A stretch of DNA of 64,000 nt. It comes from Paenibacillus_AB sp036577625 (GTDB lineage Bacteria; Bacillota; Bacilli; Paenibacillales; NBRC-103111). The notes under the pieces were generated by a model. That model was given only the letters and a program-made list of their open reading frames with translations, was not told the origin of the DNA and did no database searches. Positions 1 through 7,864 of this stretch are shown here, in pieces. The stretch spans positions 1-64,000 of the forward strand of contig NZ_JARBDC010000064.1 in the NCBI RefSeq assembly GCF_036577625.1, given 5' to 3'. Position 1 is the first letter of the stretch; every line of letters begins with the position of its first letter. The position numbers were made by a program, and so were the translations under genes.

Positions 1-45
1 AAAGGGCTGAAAAGTTTGCTTTCTCGTTATCTGGAACTTTGTTAA
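1..45 (+). CDS. group II intron reverse transcriptase, last codons only
   Basis: The final 14 codons and the stop of the intron-encoded reverse transcriptase/maturase are present (KGLKSLLSRYLELC then TAA), identical to the end of the complete copy at 4337-5728. The gene is cut only by the window edge, so whether this copy is intact cannot be judged. Confidence 0.9.
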   Translation, partial: KGLKSLLSRYLELC

Positions 46-124
46 CCTTTTGGAAACGCCTAGTGCGGACCCGCATGCTAGGTGTTGTGAGAGGACGGGG
101 GTTAGCCGCCCCCTCCTACTCGAT
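1..124 (+). mobile_element. 3' end of a group IIC intron (copy 1)
   Basis: These bases match positions 5684-5807 of the complete intron exactly. They contain the end of the reverse transcriptase frame, domain V (stem AACGCCTAG with CTAGGTGTT, carrying a CGC triad as in class C introns) and domain VI, ending in CTACTCGAT. After base 124 the sequence differs from that following the full copy, which fixes the 3' splice boundary to within one shared T. The rest of this copy lies outside the window. Both copies run in the same direction. Confidence 0.93.
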
Positions 125-125
125 T

Positions 126-260
126 GCTTCCGCAAGCCGCCGACGATCTGAGAATAATCCGGTTTTTTCGAAACTGGAGTTCATTTACTTTGACGGGGCG
201 GGGACGTATATTCAGTTTACGATCGGCCGAATTTTTAAAAAAAGGATGCGCGAACAGTAG
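126..260 (+). pseudogene. possible C-terminal remnant of an unidentified protein
   Basis: Directly after the intron, a frame open to a TAG at 260 reads through a stretch including FIYFDGAGTYIQFTIG. The GAGTYIQ pattern faintly resembles the last strand of a sensor histidine kinase ATPase domain, but no other kinase box is visible and no start codon with a ribosome site exists. It may be the end of a gene interrupted by intron copy 1, or chance. The remaining bases to 360 hold only the ribosome site of the next gene. Confidence 0.2.
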
Positions 261-360
261 CGGCGGACTATCCGGCGCTGGACGGAATGCCGCGGGTTAA
301 CCGGTTACCCGGTATCCGACGGGCAAGTTCGAGATGACCATTTCAATGGGGGGGAGTACA

Positions 361-1659
361 ATGAAGGTGTACGGGAAAATCGGGCGGCTGTCGCTCGGCG
401 CATTGTTGACGGCGTTTTCGTTAAGCGGCTGCGGCGGCGGTAAAGACGGGGGCGGCGGATCGGGCGGGGAAACGGCGGCCGCGCCCGTGACGCTTACTTT
501 TTTCGACAAGGCGAACATGACGGAGCCGTTTTTCAAATCGAATGTGGCCGATCCGGTTCGCGCCAAATATCCGCACATCACGATCACGTATATCAAAAAC
601 GAGAAGGGCACGACGCTCGAGGAGCTGCTGGCGGCCGGAACCGTTCCCGACATCATTTACAGCGGCTTCGGCGACATGCAGCATTTTCAAAAGCTCGATC
701 TGCCTGCCGATTTGACGCCGCTGATGAAAAAGCACGGCTTCGATCCGGGAAAGCTCGACGCTTCGGCCATCGAAACGGTGAAAGCGTATTCGGACAAGGG
801 CGAGCTGCTCGCGCTGCCGGGAAGCTTCAACGGAGCGGCGCTGTATTACAACAAAGATTTGTTCGACAAGTTCGGCGTCGCTTATCCGAAGGACGGCATG
901 ACCTGGGAGCAGACGCTCGAGCTGGCCAAAAAGCTGACGCGGACCGACGGCGGCGTTCAATACCGGGGCTTCCACGCCAACTACGCTTACCTGCTGCAGT
1001 ACAATCAGCTGTCATTGCCGCTCGTCGATCCGAAGACGGATAAGGCGCTCGTCGGCAGCGATTCGTGGAAACGGTGGTTCGGGACGATGAAAGCGTTTCA
1101 CGAGATCGAGGGCAACCAGGTGAACGAGAAAACGGTCGACGCGGAGCGGGATTTGTTTTTGACGGATAAGACGGTCGCGATGCGGGCCGGCCAGTTTTTT
1201 TTCGCCGCCATAACGCCGACCGGCATGAATTGGGATATGGTATCGCTCCCGACGTTTCCGGAAGCGCCGGGGACGGGCATACAGCTCAACTCGCCGTTTT
1301 TCGTCATCGCGAAATCGAGCAAGCATCCGGATCCGGCTTTTCAGGCGCTCGCCGTCGCGCTGTCCGAGGAGGTGCAGCTGAGCAATACGAAAGGCGGAAG
1401 GGCGTCCATCCTGAATCTCCCCGAAATCAAAAAGCAGTTCGGCGCGGAGTCCGTCGATTTGAAAGGGAAAAACACGCAGGGCGTCATCAATCAGAAAATC
1501 GCCAAAACGAGACCGATTTCCAAGTACGATTCGATCGCGAACGGCGTCATGACCGCCAGGCTCAAAGACGTTTTGACCGGCAAAAGCGACGTCAACACGG
1601 CGCTAAGGCAGGCGGAAGAAGAAATAACGAAAAAAATCGCGGAAGAGAAGGCGAAATGA
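361..1659 (+). CDS. ABC sugar-binding lipoprotein (extracellular solute-binding family 1)
   Basis: A 432-residue predicted lipoprotein that should bind an oligosaccharide outside the membrane and pass it to an ABC permease. The signal peptide ends in a lipobox (LSGC, Cys24) followed by a Gly-rich linker. The mature part has the periplasmic-binding fold, including YYNKDLFDKFGVAYPKDG near residues 160-180, shared with the proteins at 12522-13859 and 26408-27733. The ATG at 361 is chosen because GGGGGGAG lies 5 nt upstream; an earlier ATG lacks a site. No permease genes adjoin it. An AraC regulator follows 48 nt later and may control it. The substrate is unknown. Confidence 0.88.
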   Translation: MKVYGKIGRLSLGALLTAFSLSGCGGGKDGGGGSGGETAAAPVTLTFFDKANMTEPFFKSNVADPVRAKYPHITITYIKNEKGTTLEELLAAGTVPDIIYSGFGDMQHFQKLDLPADLTPLMKKHGFDPGKLDASAIETVKAYSDKGELLALPGSFNGAALYYNKDLFDKFGVAYPKDGMTWEQTLELAKKLTRTDGGVQYRGFHANYAYLLQYNQLSLPLVDPKTDKALVGSDSWKRWFGTMKAFHEIEGNQVNEKTVDAERDLFLTDKTVAMRAGQFFFAAITPTGMNWDMVSLPTFPEAPGTGIQLNSPFFVIAKSSKHPDPAFQALAVALSEEVQLSNTKGGRASILNLPEIKKQFGAESVDLKGKNTQGVINQKIAKTRPISKYDSIANGVMTARLKDVLTGKSDVNTALRQAEEEITKKIAEEKAK

Positions 1660-1707
1660 CGTCGGTCGCGCCGCGCTTCCGTCGAGCGGTAAGGGAGCTG
1701 GAGCAGC

Positions 1708-2541
1708 GTGGATTACGAATTTTTGTCCGGATTCCATCCGAAAATCATTAACGTCCTGGTGCGCGACCCCGCCTTTTGGGAGGCGGAGCGGTACGTTCGC
1801 AAAAACGATGTCACCCAGCTTCACGTTCTCGCGTACGTTTACGGCGGCGAAGGGACGCTCGAGCTCGACGACTTCTCGGGCGCCTTGCATGCGGGATGCA
1901 TCTTTCAAATTTATCCCGGGAGGCGCATGTGCATAACGAGCTCCCGGGAGCGGCCTTTGTCGTTCTACTCGATCCACTTCCAGTACGGGATCGTTCGCTG
2001 GGACGGTATGGAGGGCAGCTTCCGAAGCTCCGCGGCCGGGCCGCTCCCGTTCCCCGATCTGCTGCGGGCCGAGGACGGCTTCGACCTGCAGGACGCTTTC
2101 GCTCGCGTGTTTCGCACGTGGAACGAGATGAAGGTCGGATACGAATGGTATGCCAAAACGGCGCTCATGACCGTTTTGGCCAAGCTGAGCTCCGCGTTGT
2201 CGTCGCCGGACGGCGCCGAAGACGATTCGAAGCGGCAAATCGCCGCCTCGATCGCCTATATCCGCGACCATTACAAGGAGCCGCTGCAGCGGGGCGATTT
2301 GGCGGCCGTGGCCGCCCTGTCGCCGGGCTACTTCAACGTCATGTTCAAACGGCATACCGGCTACACCCCCGTCGAGTACATTACGAAGGTGCGCATCGAC
2401 AAAGCGAAGCAAATGCTGCACGGGAGCCGCATGCCGGTTCAAAAGATCGCCCAAGAGGTCGGCTACGCCGATTCGTACTATTTTTCCCGGGTGTTCAAGC
2501 AGGAGGTCGGACTTACTCCGCGCGAATACCGGAAAGCTTAG
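1708..2541 (+). CDS. AraC family transcriptional regulator
   Basis: A 277-residue regulator with an N-terminal cupin-like sensing region (about residues 1-150) and two C-terminal helix-turn-helix motifs (about 180-277). The second contains the family signature IAQEVGYADSYYFSRVFKQ. Translation starts at GTG 1708, with GGGAG about a dozen bases upstream. It lies just after the sugar-binding lipoprotein and probably regulates sugar uptake in response to a ligand bound by its N-terminal domain. No target operator was identified. Confidence 0.9.
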   Translation: MDYEFLSGFHPKIINVLVRDPAFWEAERYVRKNDVTQLHVLAYVYGGEGTLELDDFSGALHAGCIFQIYPGRRMCITSSRERPLSFYSIHFQYGIVRWDGMEGSFRSSAAGPLPFPDLLRAEDGFDLQDAFARVFRTWNEMKVGYEWYAKTALMTVLAKLSSALSSPDGAEDDSKRQIAASIAYIRDHYKEPLQRGDLAAVAALSPGYFNVMFKRHTGYTPVEYITKVRIDKAKQMLHGSRMPVQKIAQEVGYADSYYFSRVFKQEVGLTPREYRKA

Positions 2542-2571
2542 CCGAGCGGAACGTTATATCCAAATTCGGTA

Positions 2572-2602
2572 TTGACGGCGAACCGCACTGTCGTGCTATA
2601 AT
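2572..2602 (+). promoter_or_regulatory. SigA-type promoter of the MFS pump gene
   Basis: TTGACG (2572-2577) and TATAAT (2597-2602) are separated by 19 bp, which is long. The -10 is perfect and is preceded by TGC, an extended -10 that can offset a poor spacer. It lies just upstream of the ribosome site at 2636. Confidence 0.6.
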
Positions 2603-2648
2603 CGCACAATCATTCGTTCGCCCGAACCCGGATAAGGAGATGACCCGC

Positions 2649-3872
2649 TTGGCCCGAAACGCCGCTCCGGCAGCAACGGCTTCGTCCGCTGCCGTTACCG
2701 TATTTCCGATCTTGTTCGCCATCAGCATCGTCCATTTGCTCAACGATACGATGCAGTCGACCGTGTCGGCGCTGTTTCCGATATTGAAAGACTCGCTGCA
2801 ATTGTCGTACAAGCAGATCGGGTTTATCGCCTTCGCCATGAACATGACGGCCTCGATTTTGCAGCCGATCGTCGGCACGTACGCGGATATACGCCCGCGG
2901 CCGTACATTTTGCCGATCGGGGTATGCTTTACGCTGGCCGGCGTCGTGGCGCTCGCGCTCGCCCCGAATTTCGCGCTCATCGTGCTGGCCGTCGTCGCCA
3001 TGGGCATCGGCTCGGCCGTCTTTCACCCCGAATCGTCCCGGGTCGCCTACTTGGCCGCCGGCGGCAAGCGGGGGCTCGCCCAATCGATTTTCCAGGTCGG
3101 CGGCAATATCGGCAGCTCGCTCGGACCGATCATGACGGCGGTGCTGTTCGTCCAGGTCGGCCAGCTCGGCGTCATTTGGTTCGCGTTCGCGGCCGTCGCC
3201 GGCATCGCGATCCAATATTACGTGGCGGGCTGGTACAAACGGCAGCCTGTCGAGCCGCGCTCGCCCGCCAAGCGCGCCGGCGGAGCGGGACAGCGTCTCG
3301 GGACGCTGACGCGCTTCCAAGTGACGGCCGCCATCGTCATTCTCGTGTTTCTCGTTTTCTCGAAGCATGTGTATATGTCCAGCATTACGAGCTTTTACTC
3401 GTTTTATTTGATCCACGACTACGGCGTTACGGTCGAGCATGCGCAGTGGTTTTTGTTCGCTTTTCTCGCCGCCTCGGCGGCCGGAACGTTTTTCGGCGGG
3501 CCGCTGGCGGACCGGTACGGCCGACGCAACATCATTTGGCTGTCGATCCTCGGGACCGCGCCGTTTTCCATCCTGCTGCCGTACGCCAGCCTGTTCTGGT
3601 CGGGCGTGCTGTGCGTCTGCGCCGGCTTCGTGCTGTCGTCGGCGTTTTCGATCATCGTCGTGTACGCGCAGGAGCTGCTGCCGGGCAACGTCGGGCTCGT
3701 CTCCGGGCTGTTTTTCGGCCTCGCGTTCGGCCTCGGCGGCCTCGGCTCGGTCGTGCTCGGCTGGGTTGCCGACGCGACCAGCATCGCCTTCATGATGAAG
3801 CTGTGCGCCTATTTGCCGCTGCTCGGCCTGCTCGCCGTGCTGCTGCCGAAGGACCGGCAGGCGGCGGCTTGA
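2649..3872 (+). CDS. MFS transporter, fosmidomycin-resistance (Fsr) type
   Basis: A 407-residue inner-membrane transporter with about 12 hydrophobic segments, expected to export small molecules by proton antiport. The order FPILFAISIVHLLNDTMQS in helix 1, GSAVFHPESSR after helix 4 and the loop motif GPLADRYGRR are typical of the Fsr branch of the major facilitator superfamily. The TTG at 2649 is favoured because GGAG ends 9 nt before it. The ATG at 2640 abuts the ribosome site with no spacer. The gene has its own promoter and ends at a strong terminator. The actual substrate is unknown; fosmidomycin export is only the family label. Confidence 0.85.
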   Translation: MARNAAPAATASSAAVTVFPILFAISIVHLLNDTMQSTVSALFPILKDSLQLSYKQIGFIAFAMNMTASILQPIVGTYADIRPRPYILPIGVCFTLAGVVALALAPNFALIVLAVVAMGIGSAVFHPESSRVAYLAAGGKRGLAQSIFQVGGNIGSSLGPIMTAVLFVQVGQLGVIWFAFAAVAGIAIQYYVAGWYKRQPVEPRSPAKRAGGAGQRLGTLTRFQVTAAIVILVFLVFSKHVYMSSITSFYSFYLIHDYGVTVEHAQWFLFAFLAASAAGTFFGGPLADRYGRRNIIWLSILGTAPFSILLPYASLFWSGVLCVCAGFVLSSAFSIIVVYAQELLPGNVGLVSGLFFGLAFGLGGLGSVVLGWVADATSIAFMMKLCAYLPLLGLLAVLLPKDRQAAA

Positions 3873-3897
3873 GCCGGATCGAATATTATATGCGAAA

Positions 3898-3928
3898 GGC
3901 GCAGCCCGAGCGGCTGCGCCTTCTTGTT
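3898..3928 (+). terminator. intrinsic terminator, insertion target of the intron
   Basis: GGCGCAGCC and GGCTGCGCC form a 9-bp stem around a 5-nt loop, followed by TTCTTGTT. The group IIC intron begins at the very next base, which matches the known preference of class C introns for terminator hairpins. Confidence 0.92.
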
Positions 3929-5807
3929 GTACGCCCAGCATGGGCGTCATCTTTAGGGTGTAAGTCCTGAACGGGGGCTGGCGAGCGCCTACCGTTAGCT
4001 AAGGGCAAGGGTGTCTGTCGTGAGGCAGAATCTGAAGGAAGCCGGAGGCAAATGCACGGGCCAAGGTACACGAACCCAATTTGAGGCAATGTCAGTCGGA
4101 TGAGTTGCCAATACACAACAAAATCCAAAGCCGCCAAGGGCTGGCGTTGTAAACTTGGGTGGTCGCGGGCAGAAAGATGACGTTCTTATCTGGGGAGGCC
4201 TGCAGGGTACGCGAAGTGTTTTCGTAACCGCGGTTGAGAAGCCGCGCTGAATCTGCAGGAGTCAGCAGAGGCCATAGTACGGAAGTACGGGACGCCGGAA
4301 ACCGGAAGGGCCGAACCGAAAGGAGAGAGGAAACCGATGCGTTCGCGTGAAGAGCATAGACAGCCGAATATCTCGCAAGAGAGCTCACAGCAGAGAGAAG
4401 CGGTGAAGCCGTCAGGGTATGCTGGAGCGCCGAGTTCTTCACCGGCACAAGTCGCCCCTTCCTCTCGCGAAGTGAAGAACGACTTGCTAGAGAAGATGCT
4501 CGAAGGAGAAAACCTTCGGCTCGCATACAAGCGAGTGGTCCAAAACGGAGGAGCACCCGGTGTGGACGGTGTAACGGTAGCCGAGCTACAAGCTTACTTG
4601 AAAACCCACTGGGAACAGGTGAAAACCGACCTCCTGATGGGAACCTACAGACCCATGCCAGTCAAACGGGTGGAAATCCCCAAACCTGGAGGCGGCGTGC
4701 GGCTGCTCGGCATCCCGACGGTGATGGACCGATTTCTTCAGCAGGCTCTTCTGCAAGTGATGAATCCGATTTTCGACGCACATTTCTCGTGGTACAGCTA
4801 CGGCTTTCGCCCGGGAAAACGGGCACACGATGCCGTGAAGCAGGCGCAGAGGTATATCCAGAGCGGCCTCAGGTGGGTCGTGGATATGGACCTGGAGAAG
4901 TTCTTTGACCGGGTGAACCACGACATGCTGATGGCGAGAGTAGCGCGGAAAGTACAGGACAAGCGTGTCCTTAAACTGATCCGCTCCTACCTGAATGCCG
5001 GAGTCATGTCGCACGGAGCGCTGGGGCGAACGGAGGAAGGAACGCCGCAGGGCGGTCCGTTAAGTCCGCTGCTGGGGAACATCCTGTTGGATGATCTGGA
5101 TAAGGAATTGACAAAACGAGGACTGCGGTTTGTCCGCTACGCGGACGACAGCAACATCTTTGTCGCCAGCAAACGTGCCGGAGAACGCGTCATGGAATCG
5201 GTGATTCGCTTTGTGGAAGGAAAGCTGAAACTGAAAGTGAACCGGGACAAGAGTGCCGTGGATCGGCCATGGAACCGTAAGTTCCTTGGCTTCAGTTTCC
5301 TGTCGAACAAACAGGCGACGATTCGGCTGGCCCCGAAGACGATTTCTCGTTTCAAAGAGAAAATACGGGAACTGACGAACCGAACCAAACCTGTTCCGAT
5401 GGAAGAACGGATCCGCCGCTTAAACCAGTACATGCTGGGCTGGATAGGATATTTCCGTCTAGCCTCGGCGAAGAAACATTGCCAATCCTTCGACCAGTGG
5501 ATTCGGAGAAGACTCAGGATGTGCCTATGGAAACAATGGAAACGGGTACGTACACGTCTCCGCGAACTGCGTGCGCTAGGCGTTCCGGAGTGGGCCGCCC
5601 GAATGATGGCCAACTCTCGCCGAGGTCCGTGGGAAATGTCCCGGAACATAAATAACGCCCTTCCAACTCCCTATTGGGAAGTGAAAGGGCTGAAAAGTTT
5701 GCTTTCTCGTTATCTGGAACTTTGTTAACCTTTTGGAAACGCCTAGTGCGGACCCGCATGCTAGGTGTTGTGAGAGGACGGGGGTTAGCCGCCCCCTCCT
5801 ACTCGAT
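3929..5807 (+). mobile_element. complete group IIC (bacterial class C) intron
   Basis: A 1879-bp retroelement. The 5' end reads GTACGCCCAGCATGGGCG, resembling the start of the Oceanobacillus iheyensis class C intron. Domain I features such as AAGGGTGTC and GAATCTGAAGGAAGC follow, as recalled from that family. The reverse transcriptase frame sits in domain IV. Domain V is about 32 nt with a CGC triad and a two-base bulge, and domain VI ends in CTACTCGAT. It inserted in sense orientation directly after the terminator of the MFS gene. It appears intact and possibly mobile, and the identical tail at 1-124 suggests recent activity. Confidence 0.94.
4337..5728 (+). CDS. ltrA: group II intron-encoded reverse transcriptase/maturase
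   Basis: A 463-residue protein that binds its intron RNA, aids splicing and copies it into DNA during retrohoming. The reverse transcriptase domain spans about residues 55-330 with the catalytic YADD at 268-271 and the block GTPQGGPLSPLLGNILLDDL before it. A maturase/thumb region with the typical GWIGYFRLA follows near 370-380. There is no HNH endonuclease domain, as expected for class C. AGGAGAGAGG lies 6 nt before the ATG. The frame is intact with no stops. It lies wholly inside the intron. Confidence 0.95.
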   Translation: MRSREEHRQPNISQESSQQREAVKPSGYAGAPSSSPAQVAPSSREVKNDLLEKMLEGENLRLAYKRVVQNGGAPGVDGVTVAELQAYLKTHWEQVKTDLLMGTYRPMPVKRVEIPKPGGGVRLLGIPTVMDRFLQQALLQVMNPIFDAHFSWYSYGFRPGKRAHDAVKQAQRYIQSGLRWVVDMDLEKFFDRVNHDMLMARVARKVQDKRVLKLIRSYLNAGVMSHGALGRTEEGTPQGGPLSPLLGNILLDDLDKELTKRGLRFVRYADDSNIFVASKRAGERVMESVIRFVEGKLKLKVNRDKSAVDRPWNRKFLGFSFLSNKQATIRLAPKTISRFKEKIRELTNRTKPVPMEERIRRLNQYMLGWIGYFRLASAKKHCQSFDQWIRRRLRMCLWKQWKRVRTRLRELRALGVPEWAARMMANSRRGPWEMSRNINNALPTPYWEVKGLKSLLSRYLELC

Positions 5808-5848
5808 TACCGGGAAAACATACCCAAATGAAACTCCGCTGCTTGTCC

Positions 5849-6244
5849 TTAACGTATACGTGCGTTGGCATAATCGATGATGACGATCTCATTTTCCTCC
5901 GATAAACGAACGTTCCCCATCTTCGGTTTTATGCCGTCCCGTGAGATGACATCGGAAAGTTTCACGCCGTATTGACGAAACTTGTCACTCATGACCTTCG
6001 TTTTTTTATAATATTCATCCTTGCGTGGAGCCTTTCGATCCATCTTCTTCATTACGACCCAGCCTTCTCCGTAATCAGCGATTTTGCAAAGATGGTTTTT
6101 CAGCTCGGAAGGGACGCTGTGGTATAAGTTGACTTCGTTTCGATTGCGCTGTATGCCTTTCCTCATCCTGGCCACTTTTAGCACATAACCGTTATCCAGA
6201 TCATAGACGATTCTGCATCCAACGGGGCGAATAACGGATTTCGA
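5849..6244 (-). pseudogene. small kinase-like protein, 5' end decayed
   Basis: The leftward frame is open from 6244 to 5849. Read from the first sense codon it includes CRIVYDLDNGYVLKVA, a short lysine-containing strand like that of protein-kinase-like phage or mobile-element proteins, and ends EIVIIDYANARIR. The only ATG upstream (6256) is followed two codons later by TAA at 6245-6247, and no ribosome site is visible. A GTG at 6184 could start a 111-residue protein but would lose the conserved-looking first part. A decayed gene is likeliest. Its function is unknown. Confidence 0.45.
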
Positions 6245-6281
6245 TTACAGGAACATTAAATGCGGGAAGGAAGGAGGGCAA

Positions 6282-6458
6282 ATGAAAACAAAAAATGAAA
6301 TTAACGAATGTATTGGGGAGTGCGAACGAGCATTTACGAATCTCCGCAATGCTTTGGCACAGGTTCCGGACGGTCCGGGAAAAATCGTATTGGGAAATGC
6401 CGCCGATAATTTAGGTGCGTGCATTCAGGAGTGCCGCAATGCGCTGAATCAAATGTAA
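6282..6458 (+). CDS. 58-residue protein with two CX3C motifs
   Basis: A small gene with a strong ribosome site (AAGGAGGG, 4 nt before the ATG) and its own terminator. The product begins MKTKNEINECIGEC and carries Cys10/Cys14 and Cys47/Cys51, each pair spaced CX3C inside predicted helices, with a PDGPG turn near residues 29-33 between them. This suggests a helical hairpin closed by two disulfides or binding a metal. There is no signal peptide, so it acts in the cytoplasm or spore. No family is recognised. Base composition is lower in GC than its neighbours, consistent with acquired DNA. Confidence 0.7.
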   Translation: MKTKNEINECIGECERAFTNLRNALAQVPDGPGKIVLGNAADNLGACIQECRNALNQM

Positions 6459-6468
6459 ATTCAGTGTG

Positions 6469-6492
6469 GACGCCACGACCAGGCGTCTTTTT
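6469..6492 (+). terminator. terminator of the 58-residue gene
   Basis: GACGCC and GGCGTC form a 6-bp stem around a 7-nt loop, followed by five Ts, starting 10 nt after the stop codon at 6458. Confidence 0.8.
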
Positions 6493-6607
6493 GCGCATTG
6501 GGTATGCCCCACGGGGTCCCGATGCCCGGACAAGAGGCTGGGGGACAGGTGCGGATTCGGCCCGTTCCACAGCCGCTTGCACCGATCCCACATCTCACGG
6601 TATAGAG

Positions 6608-6652
6608 GAAAAGCAAACCCATTGCTCCGAGGAGAATGTGCTTGCTTTTCCG
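6608..6652 (-). terminator. probable terminator of the ribD-like cluster
   Basis: GGAAAAGCAA (6608-6617) and TTGCTTTTCC (6643-6652) are perfect inverted arms of 10 bp. An inner CTCC/GGAG stem lies between them. It sits 8 nt beyond the ribD-like stop. Neither side has a long T run, so efficiency is uncertain. Confidence 0.5.
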
Positions 6653-6659
6653 GGATCCG

Positions 6660-7850
6660 TTAACGCTGCATGATTGGATCGTGGAAGATCCGCTCCATCG
6701 CATTCATTCCGGCAAAGTCCCCGGAATCATGACAAACGGCTTCATGACGGGAAGAGCGGTTTGCCGGATATGCGGTTATGCAAAGATCATCTCCCGCCTT
6801 TCGGATGGAGTGAATATGAACGTCCAAGGCGTCATCCATTTTTTCGACATCGGCACCGCCGAAAGGAGTCAGGGAATTCCTTCCTCCCAGAAGCTTCGGA
6901 GCGATGTAGATCACCCATTTGTCTATCAGACCGGCGCGAAGAAGAGAGCCGTTTATTTCGCTTCCCCCTTCCACCAACAGATCGGTGATCCCCTTTTCGT
7001 ACAATAGGTCTGCCAAAGCGCGAAGGTCGAGTCCGTCCCGCCCTTCCGGAACAAACAGGATTTCGATCCCTCTCTGCCTTAACTCGTGCGCTTTGGCCGA
7101 ATCGGCCCCTTCCTTCGCCGCGACCCATGTTTTCGCTTCGGTGCAATCGGCCACATGCGCGCTGACGGGCAGCCGCAAGTGCGAATCCAGTATAACGCGG
7201 ACGGGATGCTTCCGATTGTCCGGCAATCGGGCGGTGAGCCGGGGATTATCCGCCAAAACCGTTCCGATTCCGACCAGTATCGCGTCGACTTCGCTTCGCA
7301 ACCGATGGACCTCACAGCGCGCCTGCTCGCCCGTTATCCATTGCGAATGACCGGTTTGCGCAGCCAGTTTGCCGTCGAGAGTCATCGCCACCTTGGAAAT
7401 AATGAACGGCCGCCGTTGCGTCATATTCAGCACAAAACGTTCATTGAGCCGTTCAGCCTCCGCCTTCATTACCCCTACCTCCACTTCGATCCCATGCCGC
7501 CTCAATATTTGAAATCCGCGCCCGGCCACAAGAGGATTCGGATCCTCCATGGCCGCAACTACGCGACGGACTCCAGAGCCGCAAATAAGCTCTGCGCAGG
7601 GCGGCGTTTTCCCGTAATGGGAGCACGGTTCCAGCGTAACATACAAGGTAGCGTCTTTGGCATGCTCGCCGGCCATGCGGAAGGCGTGTACCTCGGCGTG
7701 GGGTTCACCCGCCTTTCGATGGACTCCCGTGCCGACAATTTGTCCTTCTTTGACCAAAACGGCGCCGACAACGGGATTCGGCGATGTTTTTCCTTTGCAG
7801 GTTGCCGCCAGATCGAGTGCGATCTTCATAAAAGGCTCGTCCGTCTTCAT
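6660..7850 (-). CDS. ribD: RibD-like pyrimidine deaminase/reductase
   Basis: A 396-residue bifunctional enzyme. RibD deaminates the pyrimidine made by GTP cyclohydrolase II and reduces its ribosyl side chain with NADPH. The N-terminal deaminase (about 1-145) has the zinc motif HAEVHA and PCSHYGKTPPC. The C-terminal reductase (about 146-360) has KVAMTLDGKLA and LLVEGGSEI. The ATG at 7850 is preferred: GAGGGGGG lies 8 nt upstream, and a GTG 18 nt earlier overlaps that site. The last roughly 35 residues extend beyond the usual end of the family. It follows the ribA-like gene closely and is the last gene of the riboswitch-controlled cluster. No ribE or ribH lies nearby. Confidence 0.88.
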   Translation of the reverse strand: MKTDEPFMKIALDLAATCKGKTSPNPVVGAVLVKEGQIVGTGVHRKAGEPHAEVHAFRMAGEHAKDATLYVTLEPCSHYGKTPPCAELICGSGVRRVVAAMEDPNPLVAGRGFQILRRHGIEVEVGVMKAEAERLNERFVLNMTQRRPFIISKVAMTLDGKLAAQTGHSQWITGEQARCEVHRLRSEVDAILVGIGTVLADNPRLTARLPDNRKHPVRVILDSHLRLPVSAHVADCTEAKTWVAAKEGADSAKAHELRQRGIEILFVPEGRDGLDLRALADLLYEKGITDLLVEGGSEINGSLLRAGLIDKWVIYIAPKLLGGRNSLTPFGGADVEKMDDALDVHIHSIRKAGDDLCITAYPANRSSRHEAVCHDSGDFAGMNAMERIFHDPIMQR

Positions 7851-7864
7851 TCCCGTTACCCCCC

